A stretch of 64,000 nt of DNA from the NCBI GenBank assembly GCA_910577045.1, contig CAJTLB010000010.1, positions 62,001-126,000 on the forward strand, in the 5' to 3' direction. This DNA comes from an uncultured Lachnospiraceae bacterium. GTDB taxonomy: Bacteria; Bacillota; Clostridia; Lachnospirales; Lachnospiraceae. Positions 42,673 to 50,834 of the stretch are shown in pieces. Under the pieces are notes generated by a model. That model was not told the origin of the DNA and made no database searches. It was given only the letters and a program-made list of their open reading frames with translations. The stretch's first letter is position 1. Every line of letters starts with the position of its first letter. A program made the position numbers and the translations under genes.

Positions 42673-44271
42673 ATGGTAAAGTATGTATTTGTAACAGGGG
42701 GAGTAGTATCTGGATTAGGGAAAGGGATTACAGCAGCATCATTAGGCAGGTTATTAAAGGCTAGGGGGTATCATGTGACTATGCAAAAGTTGGATCCATA
42801 TATTAATATTGATCCAGGTACTATGAACCCAATCCAGCATGGGGAGGTTTTTGTAACAGAAGATGGGGCAGAGACAGATTTGGATCTGGGGCATTATGAA
42901 AGGTTTATAGACGAAAATTTAAGTAAAAATTCAAATGTTACAACGGGAAAGATTTACTGGTCAGTATTAAATAAGGAAAGGAGGGGTGATTTTGGCGGGG
43001 GTACAGTACAAGTAATCCCTCATATTACAAACGAGATAAAAAGCCGTTTTTATAAAGATTCTAATAAAGATCAATTAACTATCGCAATTATTGAAGTGGG
43101 AGGGACAGTAGGGGATATTGAGAGCCAGCCATTTTTAGAGTCTATTAGGCAGTTCCAGCATGATGTAGGGCATGAAAATGCAATTTTAATCCATGTAACA
43201 TTGATTCCCTATTTAAAAGCCTCTGGAGAAATGAAGACGAAACCTACGCAGGCAAGTGTAAAGGAATTACAAGGAATTGGGATACAGCCAGATATTATTA
43301 TTTGCCGTTCTGAATTACCAATAGGGCAGGGGGTAAAGGATAAAATTTCCTTATTTTGTAATGTCCCAAGCTCACATGTGCTACAAAATTTAGATGTGGA
43401 TATTTTATATGAAGCACCTTTAGCAATGGAAGAAGAGCATTTGGCAGAAGTAGCATGTGAATGTTTAAAGCTGGCTTGCCCAGAACCTGATCTAGATGAC
43501 TGGCGTTTTATGATAACAACATGGAAAAATCTAAAAAAAGAGATAACAGTTGCCTTAGTCGGGAAGTATATACAGCTCCATGATGCTTATATTAGTGTAG
43601 TAGAGGCTTTAAAACATGGAGGAGTGGCAAATGGAGTATTAGTTAATATTAAATGGGTGGATTCTGAATTAGTGACAAGAGAAAATGCAGGGGAGTTATT
43701 CCAAGATGTATGTGGCATCCTTGTACCTGGAGGGTTTGGGGATAGAGGGATAGAAGGAAAGATATGTGCCATTGAATACGCGAGGGTACATCAAATCCCT
43801 TTTCTTGGGCTATGCTTAGGGATGCAGCTATCAATTGTAGAATTTGCTAGGCATGTTTTAGGATATAAAGATGCACATAGTGCAGAATTTGCCCCAACAA
43901 GCTGCCATCAAGTGATTCATTTAATGCCAGGGCAGGATGGGGTAGAAAATATTGGGGGCACATTAAGGCTTGGATCATATCCTTGTGTACTAGATAAGGA
44001 TTCTAAGGCATATCAGTTATATAAGAAAGAAGAGATTACAGAACGGCATCGCCACCGTTATGAGGTCAATAATGACTATCGGGTGGAGTTAATAGAAAAA
44101 GGCATGAAATTATCGGGCCTTTCCCCTGATAAGCGGATTGTGGAAATGATAGAGATCCCTACCCATCCGTGGTTTATTGCAACACAAGCACATCCAGAAT
44201 TAAAATCACGCCCAAACAATCCTCATCCATTATTTAAAGGGTTTATAGAGGCAGCAGCCCAATATAAATAA
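42673..44271 (+). CDS. pyrG: CTP synthase
   Basis: A 532-residue PyrG that makes CTP from UTP, ATP and glutamine. The N-terminal synthase domain starts with FVTGGVVSGLGKGITAASLG and has DPYINIDPGTMNP and HGEVFVTEDGAETDLDLGHYERF. The C-terminal class I glutamine amidotransferase has GGFGDRG, the nucleophile Cys in LGLCLGMQ and the His-Glu of AHPELKSRP. Length matches the family. The start follows TAGGGAGG. It is preceded by a leader hairpin and followed, without a terminator, by a radical SAM gene. Confidence 0.98.
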   Translation: MVKYVFVTGGVVSGLGKGITAASLGRLLKARGYHVTMQKLDPYINIDPGTMNPIQHGEVFVTEDGAETDLDLGHYERFIDENLSKNSNVTTGKIYWSVLNKERRGDFGGGTVQVIPHITNEIKSRFYKDSNKDQLTIAIIEVGGTVGDIESQPFLESIRQFQHDVGHENAILIHVTLIPYLKASGEMKTKPTQASVKELQGIGIQPDIIICRSELPIGQGVKDKISLFCNVPSSHVLQNLDVDILYEAPLAMEEEHLAEVACECLKLACPEPDLDDWRFMITTWKNLKKEITVALVGKYIQLHDAYISVVEALKHGGVANGVLVNIKWVDSELVTRENAGELFQDVCGILVPGGFGDRGIEGKICAIEYARVHQIPFLGLCLGMQLSIVEFARHVLGYKDAHSAEFAPTSCHQVIHLMPGQDGVENIGGTLRLGSYPCVLDKDSKAYQLYKKEEITERHRHRYEVNNDYRVELIEKGMKLSGLSPDKRIVEMIEIPTHPWFIATQAHPELKSRPNNPHPLFKGFIEAAAQYK

Positions 44272-44346
44272 AAGCTTAACTATATTTAATTGAAAAGTGC
44301 AAGTGCTTGTAGTATAATTTATCCTATATTCAAAAATGGGAATAGG

Positions 44347-45423
44347 ATGGAATACAGCTATATGTATAATATATCACTTGAACTTGTAGTGGATATGTAT
44401 GGATGCCCTAACAGATGCAAGCACTGTTGGATTAGCCATATGCCAAATAAGCAGATGGATAAGGATGCAGACGTTTGGATTATTGATTATTTCAAGCCCT
44501 TTTTTAATAAAATTACTTATTATAGCTGGTTGAGAGAACCAGATTTTTGTAATGATTACAGAGAACGTTGGGACAAGGATAATCAGATATCTGTCAATTC
44601 AAAACCGAAGCGATTTGAATTAGCAAGTTTTTGGCGCTTGGTACGAGATCCTGATTATGTACATTTCTTAAAAGAAGTAGGGGTAAAAAAAGTTCAACTT
44701 ACATATTTTGGAATGCAAGAAATGACAGATAAATATGTTGGGCGGAAGGGTGCGTTTCAAGAACTATTAAAAGCGACATATATTCTCATTACTAATCAAA
44801 TTGCCCCAAGATGGCAGGCATTTATTAACGAGGAAAATAAAGACCAGATTATTCAATTAGTGGATTTAATGAATACCTTACAACTGGAGGAAAGGTGCGT
44901 CTCGTTTGGTGAAAAATTTGAATTTTTTGTACATTGTGGAAGTTGTGAGGGTGAAAACCGCAAATTATATAATATTAGAATTGAAAAAGACCATATTCCA
45001 GAAAAAGTAATACCCTATTATTTAGACTATAATAGGGCTATTACGGAACAGGAATGTTGTGAATTACTTAAAGAAGACGCTTCTCATGTAATATATCATA
45101 ATAAAGAACAAATTGTGCTGTATGTGTCCAATACTTTTGATGTGTATTTTAATTTTACTCATATGACAAAAGCATGGAAAATTGGCAACCTAAAGGACAC
45201 TGAGCCAGAAGAAATGATTAGGAAAATTATAGAAGAAGATACAGATGCTTTGAATATTGCAAAAACTGTGACAATTAAAGAGCTTGTTGAGAAATATGGA
45301 AATATGCACTCCAAAAGAACATTTTTTATTGGAGATTACAAATCTTATTTACTAAATTGTTTTTTGGAAGAATTAGAAAATAGAAATATAAGTATTGAGA
45401 AAGAGAACTATCACTCAATATAG
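44347..45423 (+). CDS. Radical SAM protein of unknown specificity
   Basis: About 358 residues. The radical SAM cluster motif is Cys20-x3-Cys24-x2-Cys27 (GCPNRCKHCW) close to the N-terminus. Later Cys residues (FFVHCGSCEGENR, QECCELL) could hold an auxiliary cluster. The C-terminal part (VYFNFTHMTKAWKIGNLKDTEPEEMI) resembles the SPASM-like 'GNL' region of peptide-modifying radical SAM enzymes. No small precursor peptide gene is seen next to it. ATG 44347 is favoured; a TTG at 44290 would add 19 residues. A terminator follows at 45483. Confidence 0.82.
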   Translation: MEYSYMYNISLELVVDMYGCPNRCKHCWISHMPNKQMDKDADVWIIDYFKPFFNKITYYSWLREPDFCNDYRERWDKDNQISVNSKPKRFELASFWRLVRDPDYVHFLKEVGVKKVQLTYFGMQEMTDKYVGRKGAFQELLKATYILITNQIAPRWQAFINEENKDQIIQLVDLMNTLQLEERCVSFGEKFEFFVHCGSCEGENRKLYNIRIEKDHIPEKVIPYYLDYNRAITEQECCELLKEDASHVIYHNKEQIVLYVSNTFDVYFNFTHMTKAWKIGNLKDTEPEEMIRKIIEEDTDALNIAKTVTIKELVEKYGNMHSKRTFFIGDYKSYLLNCFLEELENRNISIEKENYHSI

Positions 45424-45482
45424 GAATTGGCATGGTTTTTCAGGTGCAGAAAGAAAATAAAAAATGAAATATTGTATATTTG

Positions 45483-45522
45483 GGTAGCGATTTATCTTGG
45501 CAGAGGATCAGCTACCTTTTTT
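45483..45522 (+). terminator. Terminator after the radical SAM gene
   Basis: GGTAGC-GAT pairs with ATC-A-GCTACC, followed by six T. Confidence 0.75.
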
Positions 45523-45571
45523 ATTTTCAGAAACCATTAACAAAGCACAGAAAGAAATGGTATACATAGAA

Positions 45572-45598
45572 AACGACCACATATTACATGTAGTCGTT
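45572..45598. terminator. Hairpin between convergent genes
   Basis: AACGACCACAT pairs with ATGTAGTCGTT with one mismatch. It lies 64 bp past the PadR gene end and may terminate it on the - strand. Confidence 0.5.
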
Positions 45599-45661
45599 CA
45601 TTAGCACTTTATTTTAAATATTTAACCTGTCTATTTGACAGGGGCATATCACTGAGCCTTT

Positions 45662-46198
45662 TTATAAATTTTCTGTGTGATTGTTTTCTCTTATATCATG
45701 CACCCATGTTTCAATTGCCTGTATTAAAATATATTGCTGGTCTAAAATATCTTTACTTGTTTTAGGAAGATTTATTGATTCTGTTCCATTTCTTTCTTGT
45801 TCTATGTATGCCTTCATAAATTGTATATTCTGTTCAATATTAGTTAAGCAAGTATGTTGTTGGTCTGTAGAAAGGCTGTTTAGGTTAATGAATATAGCGT
45901 TAAAATCTAAGAAAATATGGATAGGCATATTAGATATTTCAAACATTAACCTTTCAAATTCTTTTTCTCCGTTAGGGGTTAGGGAATAAACCGCTTTTTG
46001 TGCCATTTTCCCTTCACGCACCAAAACACTTTTAATGAAGCCTTTTTCTTCTAACTGAATTACTTTTTTATAGATAGAAGGGGTGCTTATTTTAACCCAT
46101 TTCGATATATTGTGCTTTTCTACATTTTTTTGAATATCATAAGCACTTAAAGATTTTTGTTTTACAATTCCTAGTACAATTAAATCAATAGTTGCCAT
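45662..46198 (-). CDS. PadR-family transcriptional regulator
   Basis: About 178 residues. The N-terminal winged helix has the PadR pattern: ATIDLIVLGIVKQKSLSAYDIQK, then STPSIYKKVIQLEEKGFI and AVYSLTPNGEKEFERLM. A C-terminal helical dimerisation domain follows, with a second half (QQHTCLTNIEQNIQFMKAYIEQE) like the Vir_act_alpha_C region. The ATG at 46198 begins the conserved domain, although AGGAGG lies 16 nt before it. A longer frame from 46324 would add 42 unrelated residues. No efflux gene, the common PadR target, is adjacent, so the regulated gene is unknown. Confidence 0.85.
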   Translation of the reverse strand: MATIDLIVLGIVKQKSLSAYDIQKNVEKHNISKWVKISTPSIYKKVIQLEEKGFIKSVLVREGKMAQKAVYSLTPNGEKEFERLMFEISNMPIHIFLDFNAIFINLNSLSTDQQHTCLTNIEQNIQFMKAYIEQERNGTESINLPKTSKDILDQQYILIQAIETWVHDIRENNHTENL

Positions 46199-46502
46199 AA
46201 GATCTTGTTTATTTCCTCCTTTAAGTAAATCGGATATCGGATGGTATAGTATGAATCTTTGTAGATAATGTAGGATATCTTGCCCACTGTATTTTATACT
46301 AACTGAAAGGAAGGGATATGTCAAGAAAATATATCGGCTTCTGGAAAGTATGTGTGGTATGTATAAGAATAGTAATTTGTGATATATTGGAAATTGTAAG
46401 CAGTTTGAAAGGAAATCCTTTGAAAAAGTACTATAAATTATGGAAAGGGTATGCTATAATAAGATTTGGTGCAATTATAAGCTGCGATAAAGGAGTGGAA
46501 GG
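46199..46502. other. Intergenic region with extended -10 promoter
   Basis: No gene is supported. TGCTATAAT (46452-46460) is an extended -10 element 43 bp before the next start and is probably the promoter of the c-di-AMP locus. Confidence 0.5.
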
Positions 46503-46910
46503 ATGCTCAACGAAGACAAGGTTAAGTTAATGGCTCGTATGGCAATGTATGAGAAGAAAAAGGGCAAAAAAATTATGAAGATGACAAAGTATTTCCAAGG
46601 GGATTATGTTAGCTGGAATATGATTAAAACAGCGATTGCTGCAACGGTTGCCTATCTAATAGTAGCTGCCTGCTGGGCCCTTTACCATCTGGAATACCTT
46701 ATGGAGAACTTGTATACTTTGGATTTTGCAGATCTAATTAAGAAGTTCCTAACATATTATGTAGTATTGCTGGTGGGGTATTTGGTACTTTCTTATACCA
46801 TATATAGTATAAAATATAGTGTATCAATGAAAAGTTTAAAGCGTTTCCGGGCAAATTTAAAGAAGGTAAAACAAATAAACCAAGAAGAGGCGAAAGGTGG
46901 GGAGGATTAA
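46503..46910 (+). CDS. Small membrane protein upstream of cdaA
   Basis: 135 residues. A basic N-terminal cytoplasmic segment (EKKKGKKIMKMTKYF), two membrane helices (about 42-62 and 82-104) and a basic C-terminal tail (SLKRFRANLKKVKQINQEE). AAGGAG lies 7 nt before the start, and the next gene starts 3 bp after the stop, so the two are coupled. No family recognised. Its position at the head of the cdaA locus suggests an envelope-related role. Confidence 0.75.
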   Translation: MLNEDKVKLMARMAMYEKKKGKKIMKMTKYFQGDYVSWNMIKTAIAATVAYLIVAACWALYHLEYLMENLYTLDFADLIKKFLTYYVVLLVGYLVLSYTIYSIKYSVSMKSLKRFRANLKKVKQINQEEAKGGED

Positions 46911-46913
46911 GGA

Positions 46914-47858
46914 ATGGCGACAATACTTGTTATAAAAGAACAATTAAAACGGTTTTATGGGAAATTTGATGTATATGTAATGGCTGTATTAAAATTTATT
47001 GGGGCATTAGTTGTGCTTATGCTAATTAATTCTAATATTGGTTATATGGAAAGATTAAAAAATCCTGCAATTGTAGTAATTGCATCATTGGTATGTTCTA
47101 TTATTCCAGTAGGTGGCATGGTATTATTGTGTGCAGCATTTGTTTTAGCACATTTTTATACAGTATCATTAGAGCTTGCAGGTGTGGCGTTAGTATTATT
47201 TTTACTTATGTTTTTATTGTATATTCGTTTTGATTCTTCATTAGGATATATTGTATTATTAACACCAGTTTTATTCTGGCTCAAAATCCCATATCTTATG
47301 CCTTTGCTTGCTGGCTTGACAGGAGGGGTTGGAGCAGCAGTCCCAGCAGGGATGGGAGTAATTATTTATTATTTTTTAGATTATGCAAAGACAAATGCCC
47401 CAGCACTTAGTAATTCCACTACAGAAACATTGTTACAGAATTTAACATTAATTATAGATGGGTTAGTGCAGAATAAATTAATGATGTTAATGGTAGTGGC
47501 ATTTATTGTTACTACAATAATTGTATTTTGTATTAAGAGTTTATCCTTAGATTATTCATGGCCTATTGCAATTGGGACAGGGATGGTAGTGAATATGGTA
47601 ATTCTTTTAGTAGGAGAATTTAGTTTAGATTTGTCAGGTTCTGTTATGGGAATGATAGTGGGGAATTTAATTGCTGCAGCGATTATGTTTGTATTACAAT
47701 ATTTTATTTTTGCGGTGGATTATACAAGGACAGAACATGTGTCATTTGAAGATGATGACTATGTATATTATGTAAAGGCAGTGCCGAAAATGAGCGTTAG
47801 CACGCCTCATGTAAATGTAAAGAGAATTAATGCACAAAGAACCAAAAGACAGTCATAG
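46914..47858 (+). CDS. Polytopic membrane protein upstream of cdaA
   Basis: 314 residues with about eight membrane helices between residues 20 and 280, and a short cytoplasmic C-terminal tail (TEHVSFEDDDYVYYVKAVPK, then basic). The central LAGLTGGVGAAVPAGMGVIIYY is a glycine-rich re-entrant-like stretch. No transporter family is recognised. It is coupled to the preceding gene (3-bp gap) and lies about 30 bp before cdaA, so it is part of the c-di-AMP operon. Confidence 0.78.
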   Translation: MATILVIKEQLKRFYGKFDVYVMAVLKFIGALVVLMLINSNIGYMERLKNPAIVVIASLVCSIIPVGGMVLLCAAFVLAHFYTVSLELAGVALVLFLLMFLLYIRFDSSLGYIVLLTPVLFWLKIPYLMPLLAGLTGGVGAAVPAGMGVIIYYFLDYAKTNAPALSNSTTETLLQNLTLIIDGLVQNKLMMLMVVAFIVTTIIVFCIKSLSLDYSWPIAIGTGMVVNMVILLVGEFSLDLSGSVMGMIVGNLIAAAIMFVLQYFIFAVDYTRTEHVSFEDDDYVYYVKAVPKMSVSTPHVNVKRINAQRTKRQS

Positions 47859-47889
47859 AAAGTAAGAGAAAAGAAAGGAAGTGAATCAG

Positions 47890-48780
47890 GTGGAAGCATT
47901 TTGGGGGACATTATCCGAGTATCTTGAGAAAATGTCACGTTTGTCAACAATAAAATATAAGATAACAGATTTTGTGGAAATCGTGATTATTTCTTTTCTG
48001 TTGTATCAAATTATGGTATGGATAAAAAATACCCGTGCATGGATTTTAGTAAAAGGAATTGCAGTATTGTTGGCGTTTACCTTGATTGCAGTGTTATTCC
48101 ATATGAATACGATTATCTGGCTGGCAGAAAAAACATTAGGGCTTGGTGTTACGGCCATTATTATTGTATTCCAACCAGAACTTAGGAAAGCACTGGAACA
48201 ATTGGGGCGTAAGAATTTTATTACAGGGGTAATACCATTTGATGACACAAAAGGGACAAAGGAACGGTTTAGTGATAAAACGGTACAGGAACTGGTAAAG
48301 GCATCTTTTGCACTGGCAAAAACAAAGACAGGGGCTTTAATTGTAATTGAGCAGGAGGTTCCATTAACAGAGTATGAGAATACTGGAATACCACTGGATT
48401 CCTTAATAAGCAGCCAGTTATTAATTAATATTTTTGAACATAATACACCCTTGCATGATGGGGCAATTATTATACGGGGAGACCGCATTGTATCGGCAAC
48501 CTGTTATTTACCACTTTCTGATAATATGGAAATTAGCAAGGATTTGGGTACAAGGCATAGGGCAGGGCTTGGGATTAGTGAAGTAACCGATTCTATGACT
48601 ATTATTGTATCAGAAGAAACAGGAAAGGTGACAATTGCATTTGGTGGGCGTTTGTTGCGGAATATGGATAGTGAAAATCTAAAGAATAAGCTTGTAATGC
48701 TTCAGAATAAGACCATTGATGCAAAACGATTTAGGCTCTGGAAGGGAAGGCGGAAAAATGAAAAAGAAAATCACTCATAA
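47890..48780 (+). CDS. cdaA: Diadenylate cyclase CdaA
   Basis: About 296 residues. Three N-terminal membrane helices (about 22-92) are followed by the DAC (DisA_N) domain, which makes c-di-AMP from two ATP. Catalytic motifs are DGA (NTPLHDGAIII) and RHR (GTRHRAGLG), with the conserved ERFSDKTVQELVKASF and GALIVIEQE segments. GTG 47890 is preferred because AAAGG(AA) lies about 9 nt upstream; a GTG at 47881 abuts the SD. The cdaR start overlaps its end by 23 nt. c-di-AMP controls potassium and osmolyte transport in Firmicutes. Confidence 0.96.
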   Translation: MEAFWGTLSEYLEKMSRLSTIKYKITDFVEIVIISFLLYQIMVWIKNTRAWILVKGIAVLLAFTLIAVLFHMNTIIWLAEKTLGLGVTAIIIVFQPELRKALEQLGRKNFITGVIPFDDTKGTKERFSDKTVQELVKASFALAKTKTGALIVIEQEVPLTEYENTGIPLDSLISSQLLINIFEHNTPLHDGAIIIRGDRIVSATCYLPLSDNMEISKDLGTRHRAGLGISEVTDSMTIIVSEETGKVTIAFGGRLLRNMDSENLKNKLVMLQNKTIDAKRFRLWKGRRKNEKENHS

Positions 48781-50299
48781 TCTGCTTTTAAAAGTAATGT
48801 CCGTTGTCCTTGCTTTTATTCTATGGTTAGTAGTAGTAAATATTAATGATCCAGATACAGTAAGGACAATACGGGCAATTGAAATTACAATCTTAAATGA
48901 GCAGGCAATTACTGGGCAGGGGCAAGGGCAGGTTTATACAATACGGGAAAATAGGACAGCTGCAGTTGTAGTAAAAGGGCCGCGTTCTATTGTAGATAAA
49001 ATGGACAAGTCTGATATTAAGGCAACAGTGGATTTTAGCGAAGTTTCTTCTGTAGGGGCAGTACCAATTAACATTGTGTCTTTACCAGAAGGCGTAACTC
49101 TTCAGAATAAAATAACAGAAAATATGAAGATTACAGCAGAACCTATTTTATCCCAAAGGTTCAAGGTAGAAATAGAAACTACGGGAACCCCGGCAGAGGG
49201 ATTTGTAGTAGGAAATACAGAGGTTTCCCCAAATGTAGTTAATATAAAAGCACCTGAATCTGTTATGGAGCAAATCCGCCGTGTTTTAATAAGGGTAGAT
49301 GTAGATGGCATGTCTATGGATGTATCAGGAAAAAGTGTTTCTTTAGTTTTAATAGATGGGAATGGTAAAGAAATAGATTATTCTGATAATGAGCATATTA
49401 CAATGAGTGCGGTTATGGTAATTGCAGGTGCAGACATTCTAAAATGCCAGACTATCCCTATCCAAATGGCAGCAAGCGGAAGCGTAGCAGATGGATATCA
49501 GTACACAGGCTTGGAAATGTCCCTAAATAGTGTAACTTTAAAGGGGGTAAGGGATATTATGTCAGGCTCCATGTTAATTCAAGTGCCATCCACAGAAGAG
49601 GCATTGGATTTAACAGGGTTGGAAGGGGATAAAGAAGGGATTATAGATATTTTACCTTATTTGCCTCCAGGGACATCGTTATTACATGAAGAGGAACGGT
49701 ATATAACAGTTACGCTTAGGGTAGAAAAGCTCCAAAGAAAGAGTATCCATATTTCTGTAGATTCCCTTAATGTACTAAATGTGCCAGATAATATGGATAT
49801 TGTATATGAAGTAACACCAGATTCTATGTTAGATTTGGAAGGGCTAGAAAAGGATCTGGCAGAAGTAAATATTGGGATGCTAAACCCAACAATTGATCTT
49901 GGAAGAAGAGGGGCAGGTACTTACCAGTGCCAAGTGGAAGTAACGCTCCCAGAAGGAATTACAATAATCCGCCAAGCATCCATTACAGTAATACTAACAG
50001 AAATAGAAGAGACAGAGGCAGAAACTGAGCCTCTGTCTGTTGCGGAAGAGGAAGAGAATACAGATACCATAGAAGTAATGGAAACGGTAACATCGCCCGT
50101 GGAAACAGAAGAGCCAACGATCCCTGTTATGGTAAAACCTCTTCCTGAAGAAACCGAGAAAGAAACAGTTCCTACAGAGGCAGAAACTAGGCCAGAAGAA
50201 CCAACAACAGCACCAGAGACAGAAACAGAACCACAAGAAACATCTATAACAGAGCCAGAAACATCTGTACAAGACACTACACCAGTACGAAATCCCTAG
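48758..50299 (+). CDS. cdaR: CdaR (YbbR-domain) regulator of CdaA
   Basis: 513 residues. A single N-terminal membrane helix (about 9-28) precedes four YbbR repeats on the outside of the membrane. The repeats carry V.GP.S.V...... blocks such as VVVKGPRSIVDKM and VNIKAPESVMEQI. The last ~90 residues are a Glu/Thr/Pro-rich low-complexity tail (ETETEPQETS). CdaR binds CdaA and modulates cyclase activity. The ATG at 48758 follows GGGAAGGCGG and lies inside the end of cdaA; an upstream ATG (48716) overlaps more. Confidence 0.93.
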   Translation: MKKKITHNLLLKVMSVVLAFILWLVVVNINDPDTVRTIRAIEITILNEQAITGQGQGQVYTIRENRTAAVVVKGPRSIVDKMDKSDIKATVDFSEVSSVGAVPINIVSLPEGVTLQNKITENMKITAEPILSQRFKVEIETTGTPAEGFVVGNTEVSPNVVNIKAPESVMEQIRRVLIRVDVDGMSMDVSGKSVSLVLIDGNGKEIDYSDNEHITMSAVMVIAGADILKCQTIPIQMAASGSVADGYQYTGLEMSLNSVTLKGVRDIMSGSMLIQVPSTEEALDLTGLEGDKEGIIDILPYLPPGTSLLHEEERYITVTLRVEKLQRKSIHISVDSLNVLNVPDNMDIVYEVTPDSMLDLEGLEKDLAEVNIGMLNPTIDLGRRGAGTYQCQVEVTLPEGITIIRQASITVILTEIEETEAETEPLSVAEEEENTDTIEVMETVTSPVETEEPTIPVMVKPLPEETEKETVPTEAETRPEEPTTAPETETEPQETSITEPETSVQDTTPVRNP

Positions 50300-50319
50300 T
50301 TTGCTAATGCCAGTTTTGC

Positions 50320-50348
50320 TTGAGTATTTTTAGATATAATGTTATAAT
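50320..50348 (+). promoter_or_regulatory. Promoter of the HPr gene
   Basis: TTGAGT (50320-50325), a 17-bp spacer and TATAAT (50343-50348). It gives the HPr gene a transcript separate from cdaA-cdaR. Confidence 0.75.
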
Positions 50349-50444
50349 ACATAGAGAGTGTTTTATTTTTGGAAGGCTATATAAGGCAGACTGTAAAACT
50401 GAGTAGTTGGTTCTAATATAAAATTATTTTTGGAGGAATGAGCA

Positions 50445-50708
50445 ATGGTAAAGGAAAAAGTAACAATTAAAAACCCTACAGGTCTTCATTTAAGGCCAGC
50501 AGGAATTCTATGTAAAGAAGCAATGAAGTTTAAGTCTGTCATTACATTTAGTTTCCGGGATAATACAGCAAATGCCAAAAGTGTATTAAGTGTGCTGGGA
50601 GCATGTGTAAAATGTGGCGATGAAATTGAATTTACTTGCGAAGGTGAAGATGAGAAAGAAGCATTGGCTGCATTAATTGCATGTGTCCAGGCGGGGCTTG
50701 GAGAATAG
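50445..50708 (+). CDS. ptsH: HPr family phosphocarrier protein
   Basis: 87 residues, standard HPr length. The catalytic His15 (TGLHLRPAG) is phosphorylated by PTS enzyme I. Ser46 (NAKSVLSVLG) is the regulatory site for HPr kinase in Firmicutes. Both are present, so this is a functional HPr rather than Crh. Unusually, Cys replaces typical residues in GACVKCGDEI. It has its own promoter and terminator and sits between cdaR and glmM, which are usually adjacent. Confidence 0.93.
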   Translation: MVKEKVTIKNPTGLHLRPAGILCKEAMKFKSVITFSFRDNTANAKSVLSVLGACVKCGDEIEFTCEGEDEKEALAALIACVQAGLGE

Positions 50709-50731
50709 ATTTCTGAATAATGCAGTAAGGT

Positions 50732-50763
50732 TGGATGCTATGGATTATAGCATCCATTTTTTT
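50732..50763 (+). terminator. Terminator after the HPr gene
   Basis: TGGATGCTAT pairs with ATAGCATCCA across a short loop, followed by seven T. Confidence 0.9.
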
Positions 50764-50774
50764 ATCAGTATAAC

Positions 50775-50803
50775 TTTAAATTCATAAGAACATATAGTAT
50801 AAT
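50775..50803 (+). promoter_or_regulatory. Promoter of glmM
   Basis: TTTAAA (50775-50780), a 17-bp spacer and TATAAT (50798-50803), 31 bp before the ATG. Confidence 0.65.
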
Positions 50804-50834
50804 AATAAAAATTTAAAATAGAAAGAGGAGAAAA

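Noticed and set aside
46318..46530. 70-codon frame before the cdaA locus
   Set aside because: It has no SD, overlaps the PadR promoter region and contains the extended -10 element of the next operon.
49921..50277. 118-codon Ser/Val-rich - strand frame opposite the end of cdaR
   Set aside because: It arises from the low-complexity Glu/Thr tail of cdaR read in reverse.
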